A stretch of 64,000 nt of DNA from Novosphingobium hassiacum (GTDB taxonomy: Bacteria > Pseudomonadota > Alphaproteobacteria > Sphingomonadales > Sphingomonadaceae), in assembly GCF_014196055.1 (NCBI RefSeq), contig NZ_JACICY010000001.1, positions 634,203-698,202 on the forward strand, read 5' to 3'. A program made the translations under genes and the position numbers. A model generated the notes under the pieces. That model saw nothing but the letters and a program-made list of their open reading frames with translations, ran no database searches and was not told the origin of the DNA. Below, one piece after another: positions 18,846 through 26,965 of the stretch. Every line of letters starts with the position of its first letter. Positions within the stretch are counted from its first letter, which is position 1.

Positions 18846-19651
18846 TCCGGAATCACCCTCTTGCTGATCCGGTGTGTCTGAAGCAGTCCTACAAACGTCA
18901 TCACAAGGTTGACTTCCGCCATGTACAACAAGTCATAATGCGCTTCGATCTTGGTGCCAAAAAACCCGTCACGAATGCATTCGACCGCGTGGACCATAGG
19001 CAGGTATAGCACGTACTGCTGGGCTTCAACAGGCAGAGCACCGACGAGGAAGGCGGCACCCGACAGTGGAAACAGAAGGTAGGATGCAGGATGCCACAGC
19101 TTTTCGACGATCTCGTATTCTTCGGAATATGAAGCCAAAAGAATTGCCAAGGCAAAGCCAAACCACGCGAGCATGAGCCAGCCGGAGATAACCTTCATCA
19201 GATCCTCGGGCACAGTGATCCAGCCGAGCGAGATGAACACTAGCGAGAGCAGCAGGAACGAGATCGAGGCGCCAGCGGCCTCCAGCAAAAGCCGTGCGAG
19301 GAAAATGTCCATAACCCTGACGTTACGATGATACATCAACGCAAGGTTCGGTTGGACCGCGCCCACACAGCGGTTGGGCATGTTGCGCCACAACAGCACG
19401 CTCGAATAGCCGGTCAGGGCAAACGCCGTGATCGGAATATTGGATCCATGGACCGCTTTCAACGCCGTCCAAAGCGCGGTGACGCCCAAGGTGAACAGCA
19501 TCGGTTCTACGAAAAGCCACAAGAAACCGATGTTGTGGCGGCCGTAGCGCGTCAGCACCTCGCGCATGAGCAAGGCGCCTACGACACGAGACTGAATCTT
19601 CCAAGACTGGAAAAATCCGTCGGAGACTACCGGTTCTTGGGGACCCGTCAT
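18842..19651 (-). CDS. kpsM: Capsule ABC exporter permease KpsM
   Basis: A 269-aa ABC-2 permease with six hydrophobic segments. [17 protein letters not shown] is the conserved amphipathic entry of KpsM/BexB proteins, and [14 protein letters not shown] is the cytoplasmic coupling region. With KpsT it translocates the finished polysaccharide across the inner membrane. The start at 19651 is set by a 1-bp overlap with the kpsE stop (TGATG); an in-frame start at 19714 would run 60 bp into kpsE and add a Arg-rich non-homologous leader. Confidence 0.94.
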   Translation of the reverse strand: MTGPQEPVVSDGFFQSWKIQSRVVGALLMREVLTRYGRHNIGFLWLFVEPMLFTLGVTALWTALKAVHGSNIPITAFALTGYSSVLLWRNMPNRCVGAVQPNLALMYHRNVRVMDIFLARLLLEAAGASISFLLLSLVFISLGWITVPEDLMKVISGWLMLAWFGFALAILLASYSEEYEIVEKLWHPASYLLFPLSGAAFLVGALPVEAQQYVLYLPMVHAVECIRDGFFGTKIEAHYDLLYMAEVNLVMTFVGLLQTHRISKRVIPE

Positions 19652-20760
19652 CAGTGTCGGTGTTCTTTCACGCCTGCGATCAACATCGCTGCGACGCCCC
19701 AGACAACGAGACACATCATGATGGTCGTAAGGATGCCGCGCAGGCGATGCGGTTCGAGAGCTGCATCGGGCGTATTTGGCTCGGCAAGGCGTTCGACATA
19801 GGCCTGCTTTCGGCGCGCCTCGTTCTGCGCATCCTGCAAAGAAGCCATGGCCGCAGCCAATTGGCGGTCAGAAAACTCGGCCTCGAGCGACAGCTGCTGA
19901 TACTGCGCCGTTGCAGCGGCAAGAGATTTGCGATCGCCCGCAATCAGGCCGGACTCCCGCCGGATTTCCTCTTCAAGTCCGGCAATCCGTGTGCGCAGCA
20001 CAGGGACCTGCGGGCTCTGTGGAGCGTACTCGCGGATTTCGCTTAGTTGTGTTCGCGCGGTGATAAGCTCATCTTGGATCTTGGAGATCATCTGCAACTG
20101 GATCGCGGCCTGCTTTTCTGGATCGACAATGCCCCTCTCGTTACGGAACGCAGACAGGGCTAGTGCCGCCTTGCGCGACCGGTCCTTTGCCTGCGCCACC
20201 TCTGCAACGGCAAACTGAATCAGATCCTGCCTCCCGCGGACATTGAGGCGGTTGACGGTGGCCTCTGCCATCCGCAGCATGTTTTCATTGAGCTTGCGCG
20301 CAGTTGCGGGATCATAGGCCCGCACGCTCAGAGTGGTGATCGAAGTCGCAGAATCGAACTCAACGCCAATACGGGATTGATAATAGCGATATAGCGCTTC
20401 GAACGACCCATCGAGGCCGAGGGGATCGAAACGATTGAAAATCGAGATATCGCCTGTGCTGAAGGCTTTCTTGAAAGCATTGCCCTTGTCGAGTTCGTGC
20501 AGTGCATCACGCGAGCTCAGGTATGCTTGAGCAGCGAAAATCTGGTCGCTGGCGTTGGTGAAGCCGCCGCTTTTCAGAAGCATGCCCAGAGAACTTGGTG
20601 CCGACTTCTCCGGGGACCGGACAACGTAGCGCGATTCCGAAATGTAGACGTCCGAAGCAATCATGCCGAAGTAGATGAACGAACATACCGAGGGTATCAG
20701 AACGATCAATACAAACAAAGGGCCCAAAGCCTGAAAACGCTGCTTGATCCGTTGATACAT
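19651..20760 (-). CDS. kpsE: Capsule export inner-membrane protein, KpsE/CtrB/BexC family
   Basis: A 369-aa polysaccharide co-polymerase-like protein: a membrane helix at about 13-35 (LFVLIVLIPSV), a YISESRYVVRSP motif just outside it, a long periplasmic coiled coil (about 190-325) and a C-terminal helix (about 340-360) ending in KEHRH. It links the KpsMT exporter to the outer-membrane channel. ATG 20760 is used; a TTG two codons upstream at 20766 has better AGG spacing and could be the real start. It is first in the minus-strand operon and divergent from a GT gene across about 270 bp, where the promoters must lie; I could not pick a clear -35/-10 pair there. Confidence 0.92.
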   Translation of the reverse strand: MYQRIKQRFQALGPLFVLIVLIPSVCSFIYFGMIASDVYISESRYVVRSPEKSAPSSLGMLLKSGGFTNASDQIFAAQAYLSSRDALHELDKGNAFKKAFSTGDISIFNRFDPLGLDGSFEALYRYYQSRIGVEFDSATSITTLSVRAYDPATARKLNENMLRMAEATVNRLNVRGRQDLIQFAVAEVAQAKDRSRKAALALSAFRNERGIVDPEKQAAIQLQMISKIQDELITARTQLSEIREYAPQSPQVPVLRTRIAGLEEEIRRESGLIAGDRKSLAAATAQYQQLSLEAEFSDRQLAAAMASLQDAQNEARRKQAYVERLAEPNTPDAALEPHRLRGILTTIMMCLVVWGVAAMLIAGVKEHRH

Positions 20761-21035
20761 TTGCAACGACTTACCTATTTCTCTATGGATTCTGCCGCAT
20801 CAGTGCCATGACGTCAGGCCGCGCCTAATGCGCTCCCGCAAGTGAGTTTGCAAGCCCGCCACGAAGCAATCCGTCGCGATTTCGCAGCTGTTCTCCTTGG
20901 CTTATGCGCGATTTTCTGCTTTGACGCCCGGCTCGCCACGAATTTGCCATGCAGTTCGATCGGACGGTTTGCGTGCGACGAAAATGCTTCCGAATCAACT
21001 GCGAGGCGTGAGATTTTTGTCGAAAGCCAAGTTTG

Positions 21036-22406
21036 ATGAGCGTCATCCGGGATTCATTTTGTCCCTCGCCGAACGGGACAGAAGCGCCAAGTCGCTCGGC
21101 CCAGGCGAGCAGTGCCAAGCGGCCAACACCCCTCCGATGGCTCTTACGCAAGTTCAATTGGGCCATCGATCGACTTCAGAAGAGGTGGTTCAGCAGGTTT
21201 GGCTGGCGCTTCTATATCGGGAGCCTTCGAACATGCGCCCCCGGATTGCCTTCCGATGGACAGGAATCACGCATTTTCGTGGATCTTTCGGTGATAAGCC
21301 AGGACGATGCGGGCACCGGCATCCAGCGCGTGGTTCGCGCTATCGCAACGAATATCGACGAAAGGGCGTCAGTGCATTTCGTCTACACCTACAAACGAAA
21401 ACACCACCTGCTAGAAAAGGGTCACGCTGGGTTTTCAAAGACGACGCGGCGCGTGGAATACCGCTCAGGGGATGTTTTCTTCGGGCTTGATTTCTCGCTC
21501 GATGCAATCTGGCAAATGCGGCGCGAATTTGCCCGGTTGCGGCGCAGCGGGGTCTCCTTCCACTATCTGGTGCACGATTTCTTGCCACTTCAGAAGCCTG
21601 ACTGGTTTTCTGCGCCCACCGTCCTGAGGTTTCGAAATTGGCTTGCGATTATGGCTGCCACGGCGGATGGCTTCTTTTGCGTCTCACAGGTCGTTGCCCG
21701 CCAACTACCATGCATAATAGGCGAGCAGTTTGGTGCCCGGCAGCCGTTCAGCGTGAACGTTATTCCGATGGGAGCAGATCTGGCCGGCAGCAAGCCATCC
21801 CTTGGTCTCCCGCCAGCCTTCGGCGAATTGCTCAAAAAGATGGCTAATGCACCTACAGTGCTCGTCGTGGGCACGATCGAGCCGCGGAAAGGCCACGCTG
21901 ATGCACTTCGCGCGTTCGAGCATCTTTGGGCCAACGGTTCACCTTTCCAGTTGCTTTTCGTGGGCGGCATAGGCTGGAAAATGGATGCGTTCGTCGAACA
22001 GCTTCGCGTTCATCCGGAAATGGGCAAACGGCTACTGTGGCCGGGGAGGTTGAGCGATGAGGCGCTCGATCTTCTCTACTCGGCCTGCCGAGGCGTACTG
22101 GTGCCTTCACACGCCGAGGGTTTCGGGTTGCCGCTAATCGAGGCTTTGGGGCATGGCAAACCGGTTCTCGCGCGCAACATCGAAGTTTTTGAGCCCATGA
22201 CAGCGCACGGTGTTTGGTTCTTTGCGGAAGATGCAGAGGCTCATGCAATTGCCAAAACCATCGCATGCTGGCTTCAAAGCGCAGCGTCATTTGTAGCACC
22301 TCCGCTCGCAAAGTGGCGCGACGCGGCGGAATTCATCATGGCAAGGCTAGGTTCAATTAACGTCGAACAAAAGCAAAGGTCAGAGCTTGAATCCGTCGGG
22401 CTCTAA
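21036..22406 (+). CDS. GT4-type glycosyltransferase
   Basis: A 456-aa GT-B protein. A basic N-terminal extension (about 1-75) precedes IFVDLSVISQDDAGTGIQRVV; the C-terminal half has VVGTIEPRKGHADAL and EX7E in AEGFGLPLIEAL. The layout matches the GT at 2139-3341. ATG 21036 is taken; a TTG one codon earlier is also in frame. Base composition is noticeably less GC-rich than in the housekeeping genes downstream, as in the FkbM gene. It is followed after 100 bp by the outer-membrane export gene on the same strand. Donor and acceptor are unknown. Confidence 0.85.
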   Translation: MSVIRDSFCPSPNGTEAPSRSAQASSAKRPTPLRWLLRKFNWAIDRLQKRWFSRFGWRFYIGSLRTCAPGLPSDGQESRIFVDLSVISQDDAGTGIQRVVRAIATNIDERASVHFVYTYKRKHHLLEKGHAGFSKTTRRVEYRSGDVFFGLDFSLDAIWQMRREFARLRRSGVSFHYLVHDFLPLQKPDWFSAPTVLRFRNWLAIMAATADGFFCVSQVVARQLPCIIGEQFGARQPFSVNVIPMGADLAGSKPSLGLPPAFGELLKKMANAPTVLVVGTIEPRKGHADALRAFEHLWANGSPFQLLFVGGIGWKMDAFVEQLRVHPEMGKRLLWPGRLSDEALDLLYSACRGVLVPSHAEGFGLPLIEALGHGKPVLARNIEVFEPMTAHGVWFFAEDAEAHAIAKTIACWLQSAASFVAPPLAKWRDAAEFIMARLGSINVEQKQRSELESVGL

Positions 22407-22506
22407 TCCCTTGACCGGTTCATGCTAACGTGGAATGCGCTTTGCATGTTGCTGAAGGGCCTGACGACAAGACGCCACCCAGGTTACATTTTCCGCAGGA
22501 AACTCA

Positions 22507-23694
22507 ATGAATTCGCATGATATCAAGCGGGCAGGCATTCTTGCCATCGCCTCGGCCAGCTCGCTCGTATTGGCTGCTTGCTCCTCGCTCGGATCATCTG
22601 GGCCGCCGCGTCGCGCTGTGCTTGCTGCAGGCAAGAGTTCGTTTGAATCGGATCGGATTCGGATCATCCCGTTGGACGCCACTGTTACTTCGCAGGTCTT
22701 GAGCGCTGTCCGCAGCCAGCAATTTGCAGAGACGTTTGGCGACACAATGCCGGTTGGTGCGGTCGTCGGCAGCGGTGACGTGCTCGACATCTCGATCTGG
22801 GAAGCGCCTCCTGCGGCCCTGTTCGGATCCTCCATATCCGACAGCCGCGGGAGCAGCGCAGCGGCGGCGGTAAGTCGCTCAAATGCGATTCCCGAACAGA
22901 TCGTCGATCAGAATGGGCGCATTGTGGTTCCCTTTGTGGGCGATATCGCGGCCGCTGGAAGGACGACGAAGCAAATCGAACGAGAAATTGTTTCCCGTCT
23001 CACGGGGAAAGCCCATTCACCTCAAGCCATCGTTCGCATCGTACGTAATGCCAATACCAACGTCACCGTAATCGGCGAGGTCGGCCAGAGCGCCAGAATA
23101 CCCTTGTCGCCACAGGGTGAGCGCTTGCTGGACGTCCTGGCACTGGCCGGTGGCGTGCGACAACCCGTAGGCAAGACCACCATACAGGTCGCCCGGAGGG
23201 GGCAACTCGTTTCGATGCCACTTGAAGGCATCATTGCCGATCCCCGCCAGAACATACGGCTCGCGCCGAACGATGTTGTGACGGCATCGTTTCAGTCATT
23301 CAGTTTCACGGCACTGGGCGCGACAGGTGCAAATGCCGAGATCAATTTTGAGGCTACCGGCATTTCACTAGCTCAGGCACTTGGCCGTGTAGGCGGACTG
23401 CGGGATGAGCGTGCCGATATTCGCGGCGTGTTCATATTCCGGTTCGAGGACGTTGCCGCAGTGCCTCCGCAGTATCTCGATAACGCCCCGCGGCTTCCGG
23501 GCAACAAAGTGCCCGTGATTTATCAGCTCGACCTTGCCAACGCGGCAAACCTGTTCATCGCTCAAAACTTCCCTGTCCGGCACAAGGACATTCTTTACGT
23601 CTCGAATGCGCCCGGCGCAGATCTGCAGAAGTTTGTCGGCATCGCTTCACAGATGGCCTTCTCGCTTATCACGATCGGAAATGCCGCGAACTGA
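22507..23694 (+). CDS. Capsule export outer-membrane lipoprotein (CtrA/BexD/KpsD-like)
   Basis: A 395-aa polysaccharide export protein. The N-terminus is a lipoprotein signal with lipobox LAAC (Cys about 25). The Poly_export domain follows (VVGSGDVLDISIWEAP to about 180, with a GRIVVPFVGDIAAAGRT strand pair), then two SLBB-type beta-grasp repeats (VTVIGEVGQSARIPL, LDVLALAGG and ALGRVGGLRDERADI). It forms the outer-membrane end of the capsule channel with the kpsE product. An AGGA element lies 8 bp before ATG 22507. This is the only OM export gene in the island. Confidence 0.92.
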   Translation: MNSHDIKRAGILAIASASSLVLAACSSLGSSGPPRRAVLAAGKSSFESDRIRIIPLDATVTSQVLSAVRSQQFAETFGDTMPVGAVVGSGDVLDISIWEAPPAALFGSSISDSRGSSAAAAVSRSNAIPEQIVDQNGRIVVPFVGDIAAAGRTTKQIEREIVSRLTGKAHSPQAIVRIVRNANTNVTVIGEVGQSARIPLSPQGERLLDVLALAGGVRQPVGKTTIQVARRGQLVSMPLEGIIADPRQNIRLAPNDVVTASFQSFSFTALGATGANAEINFEATGISLAQALGRVGGLRDERADIRGVFIFRFEDVAAVPPQYLDNAPRLPGNKVPVIYQLDLANAANLFIAQNFPVRHKDILYVSNAPGADLQKFVGIASQMAFSLITIGNAAN

Positions 23695-23772
23695 TCGCTC
23701 TTTGACTACAAATTTTAGGCTGCACTTGTCTCAGGGTACTAAGCGCAGGACTACCAAGAACGGTAACGGCCG

Positions 23773-23803
23773 CGTCAGCCGTGTTCATGAGGGTCGGCTG
23801 ACG
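23773..23803. terminator. Hairpin between convergent export gene and manA
   Basis: Perfect 9-bp inverted repeat CGTCAGCCG / CGGCTGACG with a 13-nt loop, overlapping the manA stop codon. No T-run follows, so a terminator role is tentative. Confidence 0.45.
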
Positions 23804-24588
23804 ACCAAATGTAGTCCTGATTCAGCGAACGCAAAAAGGCTAAGATCGGCCACCTCGCAAACGTCTGGCTGTAGTCCTATTGCTTGCGTTGCTCCTCCGG
23901 AAGCCAGCGGAATTATCAGGCAGACACCACGGTGCCTCGCGCGAATTTCGGGCTCGGGGATTCCACGGACCAGATCAAGAATGAAAAAGGGTCCGTCAAC
24001 TAGTTCCGCGGTCTGATCGAAGGACACGGTGCGATACCATTTTTGATCAAGCGCCTGCCCCCGCGCCACCGCGATACCCTTATCCAGATGCAGTTCCCTC
24101 GGACGACCGTAATCGTACAACCGATAGGTAATGTCGCTATTTTGCTGAATCTCGATCAAGCTGACGCCTGCTCCGATGGCGTGCACTGTGCCAGCGGGGA
24201 TATAGAAGAAATCACCGACCTTCACCGGGTACCATTCCATCAGGTCCTCGATGCTGCCATCGAGCGCGGCTGCACGCATCGCCTCTGCATCTATCGGCCG
24301 CTTGAAACCGATACCCAGCGTGGCACCCGGTTCAGCATCGATCACCAGCCAGCATTCCTCTTTGCCGCGGCCACTTTCGCCCAGTTCCTTGGCTTGTTCG
24401 TCGCTCGGATGGACCTGAACCGAGAGCTTTTCGCTGGTAAAGATGTACTTGACCAGAATGTCGGGCATTTCAGGCGGTGGCTCGAACCACACTTCACCGA
24501 TGCGCTTGCCTTCCGGCGCGACGAACGGGGGCGGAAGCGTGTCCACACCCCAGGGCTTTTCGACCATTCGCTTGGTCAGAAGTGTCAC
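23785..24588 (-). CDS. manA: Mannose-6-phosphate isomerase, class I
   Basis: A 267-aa zinc-dependent cupin isomerase converting fructose-6-phosphate and mannose-6-phosphate. LSVQVHPSDEQA and KEECWLVI carry the first metal ligands, GDFFYIPAGTVHAIG the next, and EIQQNSDITYRLYDYGR closes the active site. It is short, like Bacillus ManA. GTG 24588 overlaps the manC stop as GTGA, which sets the start; the open frame further upstream lies inside manC. With manC it supplies GDP-mannose, although a phosphomannomutase is not seen here. Confidence 0.93.
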   Translation of the reverse strand: MTLLTKRMVEKPWGVDTLPPPFVAPEGKRIGEVWFEPPPEMPDILVKYIFTSEKLSVQVHPSDEQAKELGESGRGKEECWLVIDAEPGATLGIGFKRPIDAEAMRAAALDGSIEDLMEWYPVKVGDFFYIPAGTVHAIGAGVSLIEIQQNSDITYRLYDYGRPRELHLDKGIAVARGQALDQKWYRTVSFDQTAELVDGPFFILDLVRGIPEPEIRARHRGVCLIIPLASGGATQAIGLQPDVCEVADLSLFAFAESGLHLVVSRPS

Positions 24589-25625
24589 TGATTGGCTGCT
24601 CCTGACAACTTGCCGACGGTCTGCGCCCCTTCCGGCGTGCATACCAGAACCTCGTTCCCATCGACTACCACGATCAGGTTCGAGGCGCCGACCACAGAAA
24701 CACGGGGACCGTCACTCATCACCATGACGTTTGAACAGTCGACCAGTTCCGCAGGACCGTTCACCGCGTTGCCGGAATCATCGCATTCCAGCGCCTCGTG
24801 CAGCGCCTGCCAATTGCCGATGTCGGACCATGCCATGACCGCAGGGACCATCGCGGCGCGCTCGGTGTTTTCCATCACCGCATAGTCGACCGATACGCTT
24901 GGCACGGTATTGAACACCTGTGCATCGGGATGAAAGCGCATGTCATCCCAATGACCCTGTTCAACGGCCAGGCGCACCGCATCGAAAATATCGGGCCGGT
25001 AGCGGCCTAGTTCTTCGAGGAACGTGCCGACGCGGAAGGCGAATATACCGCCGTTCCAGGCATATTCCCCACTGGCGAGAAATTCCATGGCGCGGGCAAG
25101 GTCGGGCTTCTCGACGAAGCGCCCCACCCGGCGTCCACCGGTTCCGGAAATGGCTTCACCCTGTTTGAGATAGCCGAACCCCGTTTCAGGTGCAGTGGGC
25201 GAGATCCCGAACGACACCAGCCAGCCATCTGCGGCGAGAGCTGCTGCCTCAGTCGCGGCCGCCTGAAACGCGGCGACATCGCCGATATGATGATCGCTCG
25301 GGCAGACCAGCATGACGTCGTCCGGGTCCAGCACCAATGCAGCCAGAGCGATCGCGGCAGCGGTGTTGCGGCCCGCCGGTTCGACGATGATCCGGGTGCG
25401 GTCTCGGTCGGGTAATTGCGCCTCGACGTGCGCCAGATGCGCCTCGCCCGTCACGATCACCGGGTCGCCGAAGCCCGCGCTCGGCTCGCAGCGCAGAACC
25501 GTCGCCGTAAACAGCGTCGTGTCGCCGATCAGCGGCAGGAACGGCTTGGGCATCTGCTTGCGCGACCGAGGCCACAGCCGCGTTCCGCTGCCACCACAAA
25601 GAACGACGGGGACTGTCTGCCTCAT
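24585..25625 (-). CDS. manC: Mannose-1-phosphate guanylyltransferase
   Basis: A 346-aa nucleotidyltransferase: VVLCGGSGTRLWPRSR (GTP/pyrophosphorylase motif), KPFLPLIGD, VCPSDHHIGD, GFGYLKQGE, FVEKPDLARA and YAWNGGIFAFR (mannose-1-P site). It makes GDP-mannose. The usual C-terminal isomerase domain of bifunctional ManC is missing; that activity is the adjacent manA gene, so the fused enzyme is split here. ATG 25625 begins directly with the MRQTVPVVL strand; the in-frame leader upstream is not homologous-looking. Confidence 0.94.
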   Translation of the reverse strand: MRQTVPVVLCGGSGTRLWPRSRKQMPKPFLPLIGDTTLFTATVLRCEPSAGFGDPVIVTGEAHLAHVEAQLPDRDRTRIIVEPAGRNTAAAIALAALVLDPDDVMLVCPSDHHIGDVAAFQAAATEAAALAADGWLVSFGISPTAPETGFGYLKQGEAISGTGGRRVGRFVEKPDLARAMEFLASGEYAWNGGIFAFRVGTFLEELGRYRPDIFDAVRLAVEQGHWDDMRFHPDAQVFNTVPSVSVDYAVMENTERAAMVPAVMAWSDIGNWQALHEALECDDSGNAVNGPAELVDCSNVMVMSDGPRVSVVGASNLIVVVDGNEVLVCTPEGAQTVGKLSGAANQ

Positions 25626-25678
25626 TTGCCACCTTATTGCGTGTTCGAGAGAGGTAGGAATGGCCTGGAAGGCTCCTA

Positions 25679-26965
25679 CTAGAACCTTGTCATTTCCGCC
25701 AGAAGATCGGAAACCGATGTAGATGCGAAACCCACCGCGCTGTCGGATATGCCGTAGGGGATAAGCAACTGCTCGCCGATCAGCAGAGCCCCGCACGTAT
25801 ACACCACGTTGGGGACATAGCCGAAGCGGTCGGCATCGATCGCGGTCAGGATCGGCTTCGACGAGCGGGCGATGACCTTCGACGGGTCGTCGCGGTCGAG
25901 CAGCGCGCAGCCCAGCGCGTACTTGCGCATCGCGCCGACGCCGTGGGTGAACAGCAGCCAGCCATGTTCGGTCAGGATCGGACTACCACAATTGCCGATC
26001 TGCACGAATTCCCAAGGGAATTCCGGCTCCATCAGCAGGACGCCGTCATCGTCCCAGCAATCCAGGCGATCCGACCGCAGCAGGAACAGGTTCTTGCCGT
26101 CCTGCCGCCCGACCATGCAGTATTGGCCGGCAACCTTTTCGGGGAACAGCGCCATGCCCTTGTTCCGCCCGGCCCGCCCCTCGATCGGCTCGAGGATGAA
26201 ATGACGAAAATCGCGCGTACGCAGCAGTTCCGAGCGAATCGAAGCCCCCGAATAGGCGGTATAAGTGCCGACCCATTCGAAATCGCCCCCCCCGTGGTCG
26301 AAGCGAACCAGCCGGAGATCTTCCAGCCCGCCCATCTGCTGTTCGGTGATCGGAAAGATCACGCTATTCGACAGGCTGCTCTCGGTGTGGCGATGAACGC
26401 CGACAGCGCCATCTTCGCGCGTTGCAGAGAAGCGGTCATCGGCCTGCATCGCCGTGGCGAAGTGGCTTTGCGGCCACAGCTCGAAATCACCTTGGGGTGT
26501 GGCGATCCCCTCGCGAAACACGATCGAGCTGATATGCCCCTCGCCCACCGCGCGCAGGCTCATGACGAAGCGCACCGCGCCGCCGCTTATGCCCGACTGG
26601 TCGGGATGAGGCACGATGCTCGGATTCATCAGCGCTGCTGCCGCATAAGTGTATTCGTGGCAGAAGTACGCGCCGATCAGTCGCTTGCGCTTTTCGGACA
26701 ACCCCGACCCATCGAGCTCGAGCATCTGCTCGATATCGTCGTAGCGCTCCTGAAACAGCTGCTCGGTCTGCCAGTGCCGCTCCTCGAAGTCGTGAAGTAC
26801 GCGCGCGTACTCCTCGTCCGCGTCGTCGTTGCTCAACGATACGACATCGGCGACGAGCTTCGCAGCCCGGGCGTTCGTGCCTCCCGGACCCTGCCAACCT
26901 AGATGAAACGGACGGAGCACGACCCGTGACGGGTCGGCATGAAGTTTTTGCTCAAGCACCCGCAA
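25679..26965 (-). CDS. GH130-like glycoside phosphorylase/hydrolase-family protein
   Basis: About 428 aa of the five-bladed beta-propeller GH130 type. GGLEDLRLVRF corresponds to the catalytic-region EDPR motif (Pro replaced by Leu), KGMALFPEKVAGQY to the substrate-binding strand, and GNCGSPILTEHGWLLFTHGV to the phosphate-site region. Many GH130 enzymes phosphorolyse beta-mannosides to mannose-1-phosphate. The start is uncertain: TTG 26965 or GTG 26959 overlap the preceding gene by 8-14 bp and GTG 26977 is also possible; the frame continues open to 27109 inside that gene. Overlap with the GT4 gene and closeness to manC suggest a mannose-linked function (inference). Confidence 0.75.
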   Translation of the reverse strand: MRVLEQKLHADPSRVVLRPFHLGWQGPGGTNARAAKLVADVVSLSNDDADEEYARVLHDFEERHWQTEQLFQERYDDIEQMLELDGSGLSEKRKRLIGAYFCHEYTYAAAALMNPSIVPHPDQSGISGGAVRFVMSLRAVGEGHISSIVFREGIATPQGDFELWPQSHFATAMQADDRFSATREDGAVGVHRHTESSLSNSVIFPITEQQMGGLEDLRLVRFDHGGGDFEWVGTYTAYSGASIRSELLRTRDFRHFILEPIEGRAGRNKGMALFPEKVAGQYCMVGRQDGKNLFLLRSDRLDCWDDDGVLLMEPEFPWEFVQIGNCGSPILTEHGWLLFTHGVGAMRKYALGCALLDRDDPSKVIARSSKPILTAIDADRFGYVPNVVYTCGALLIGEQLLIPYGISDSAVGFASTSVSDLLAEMTRF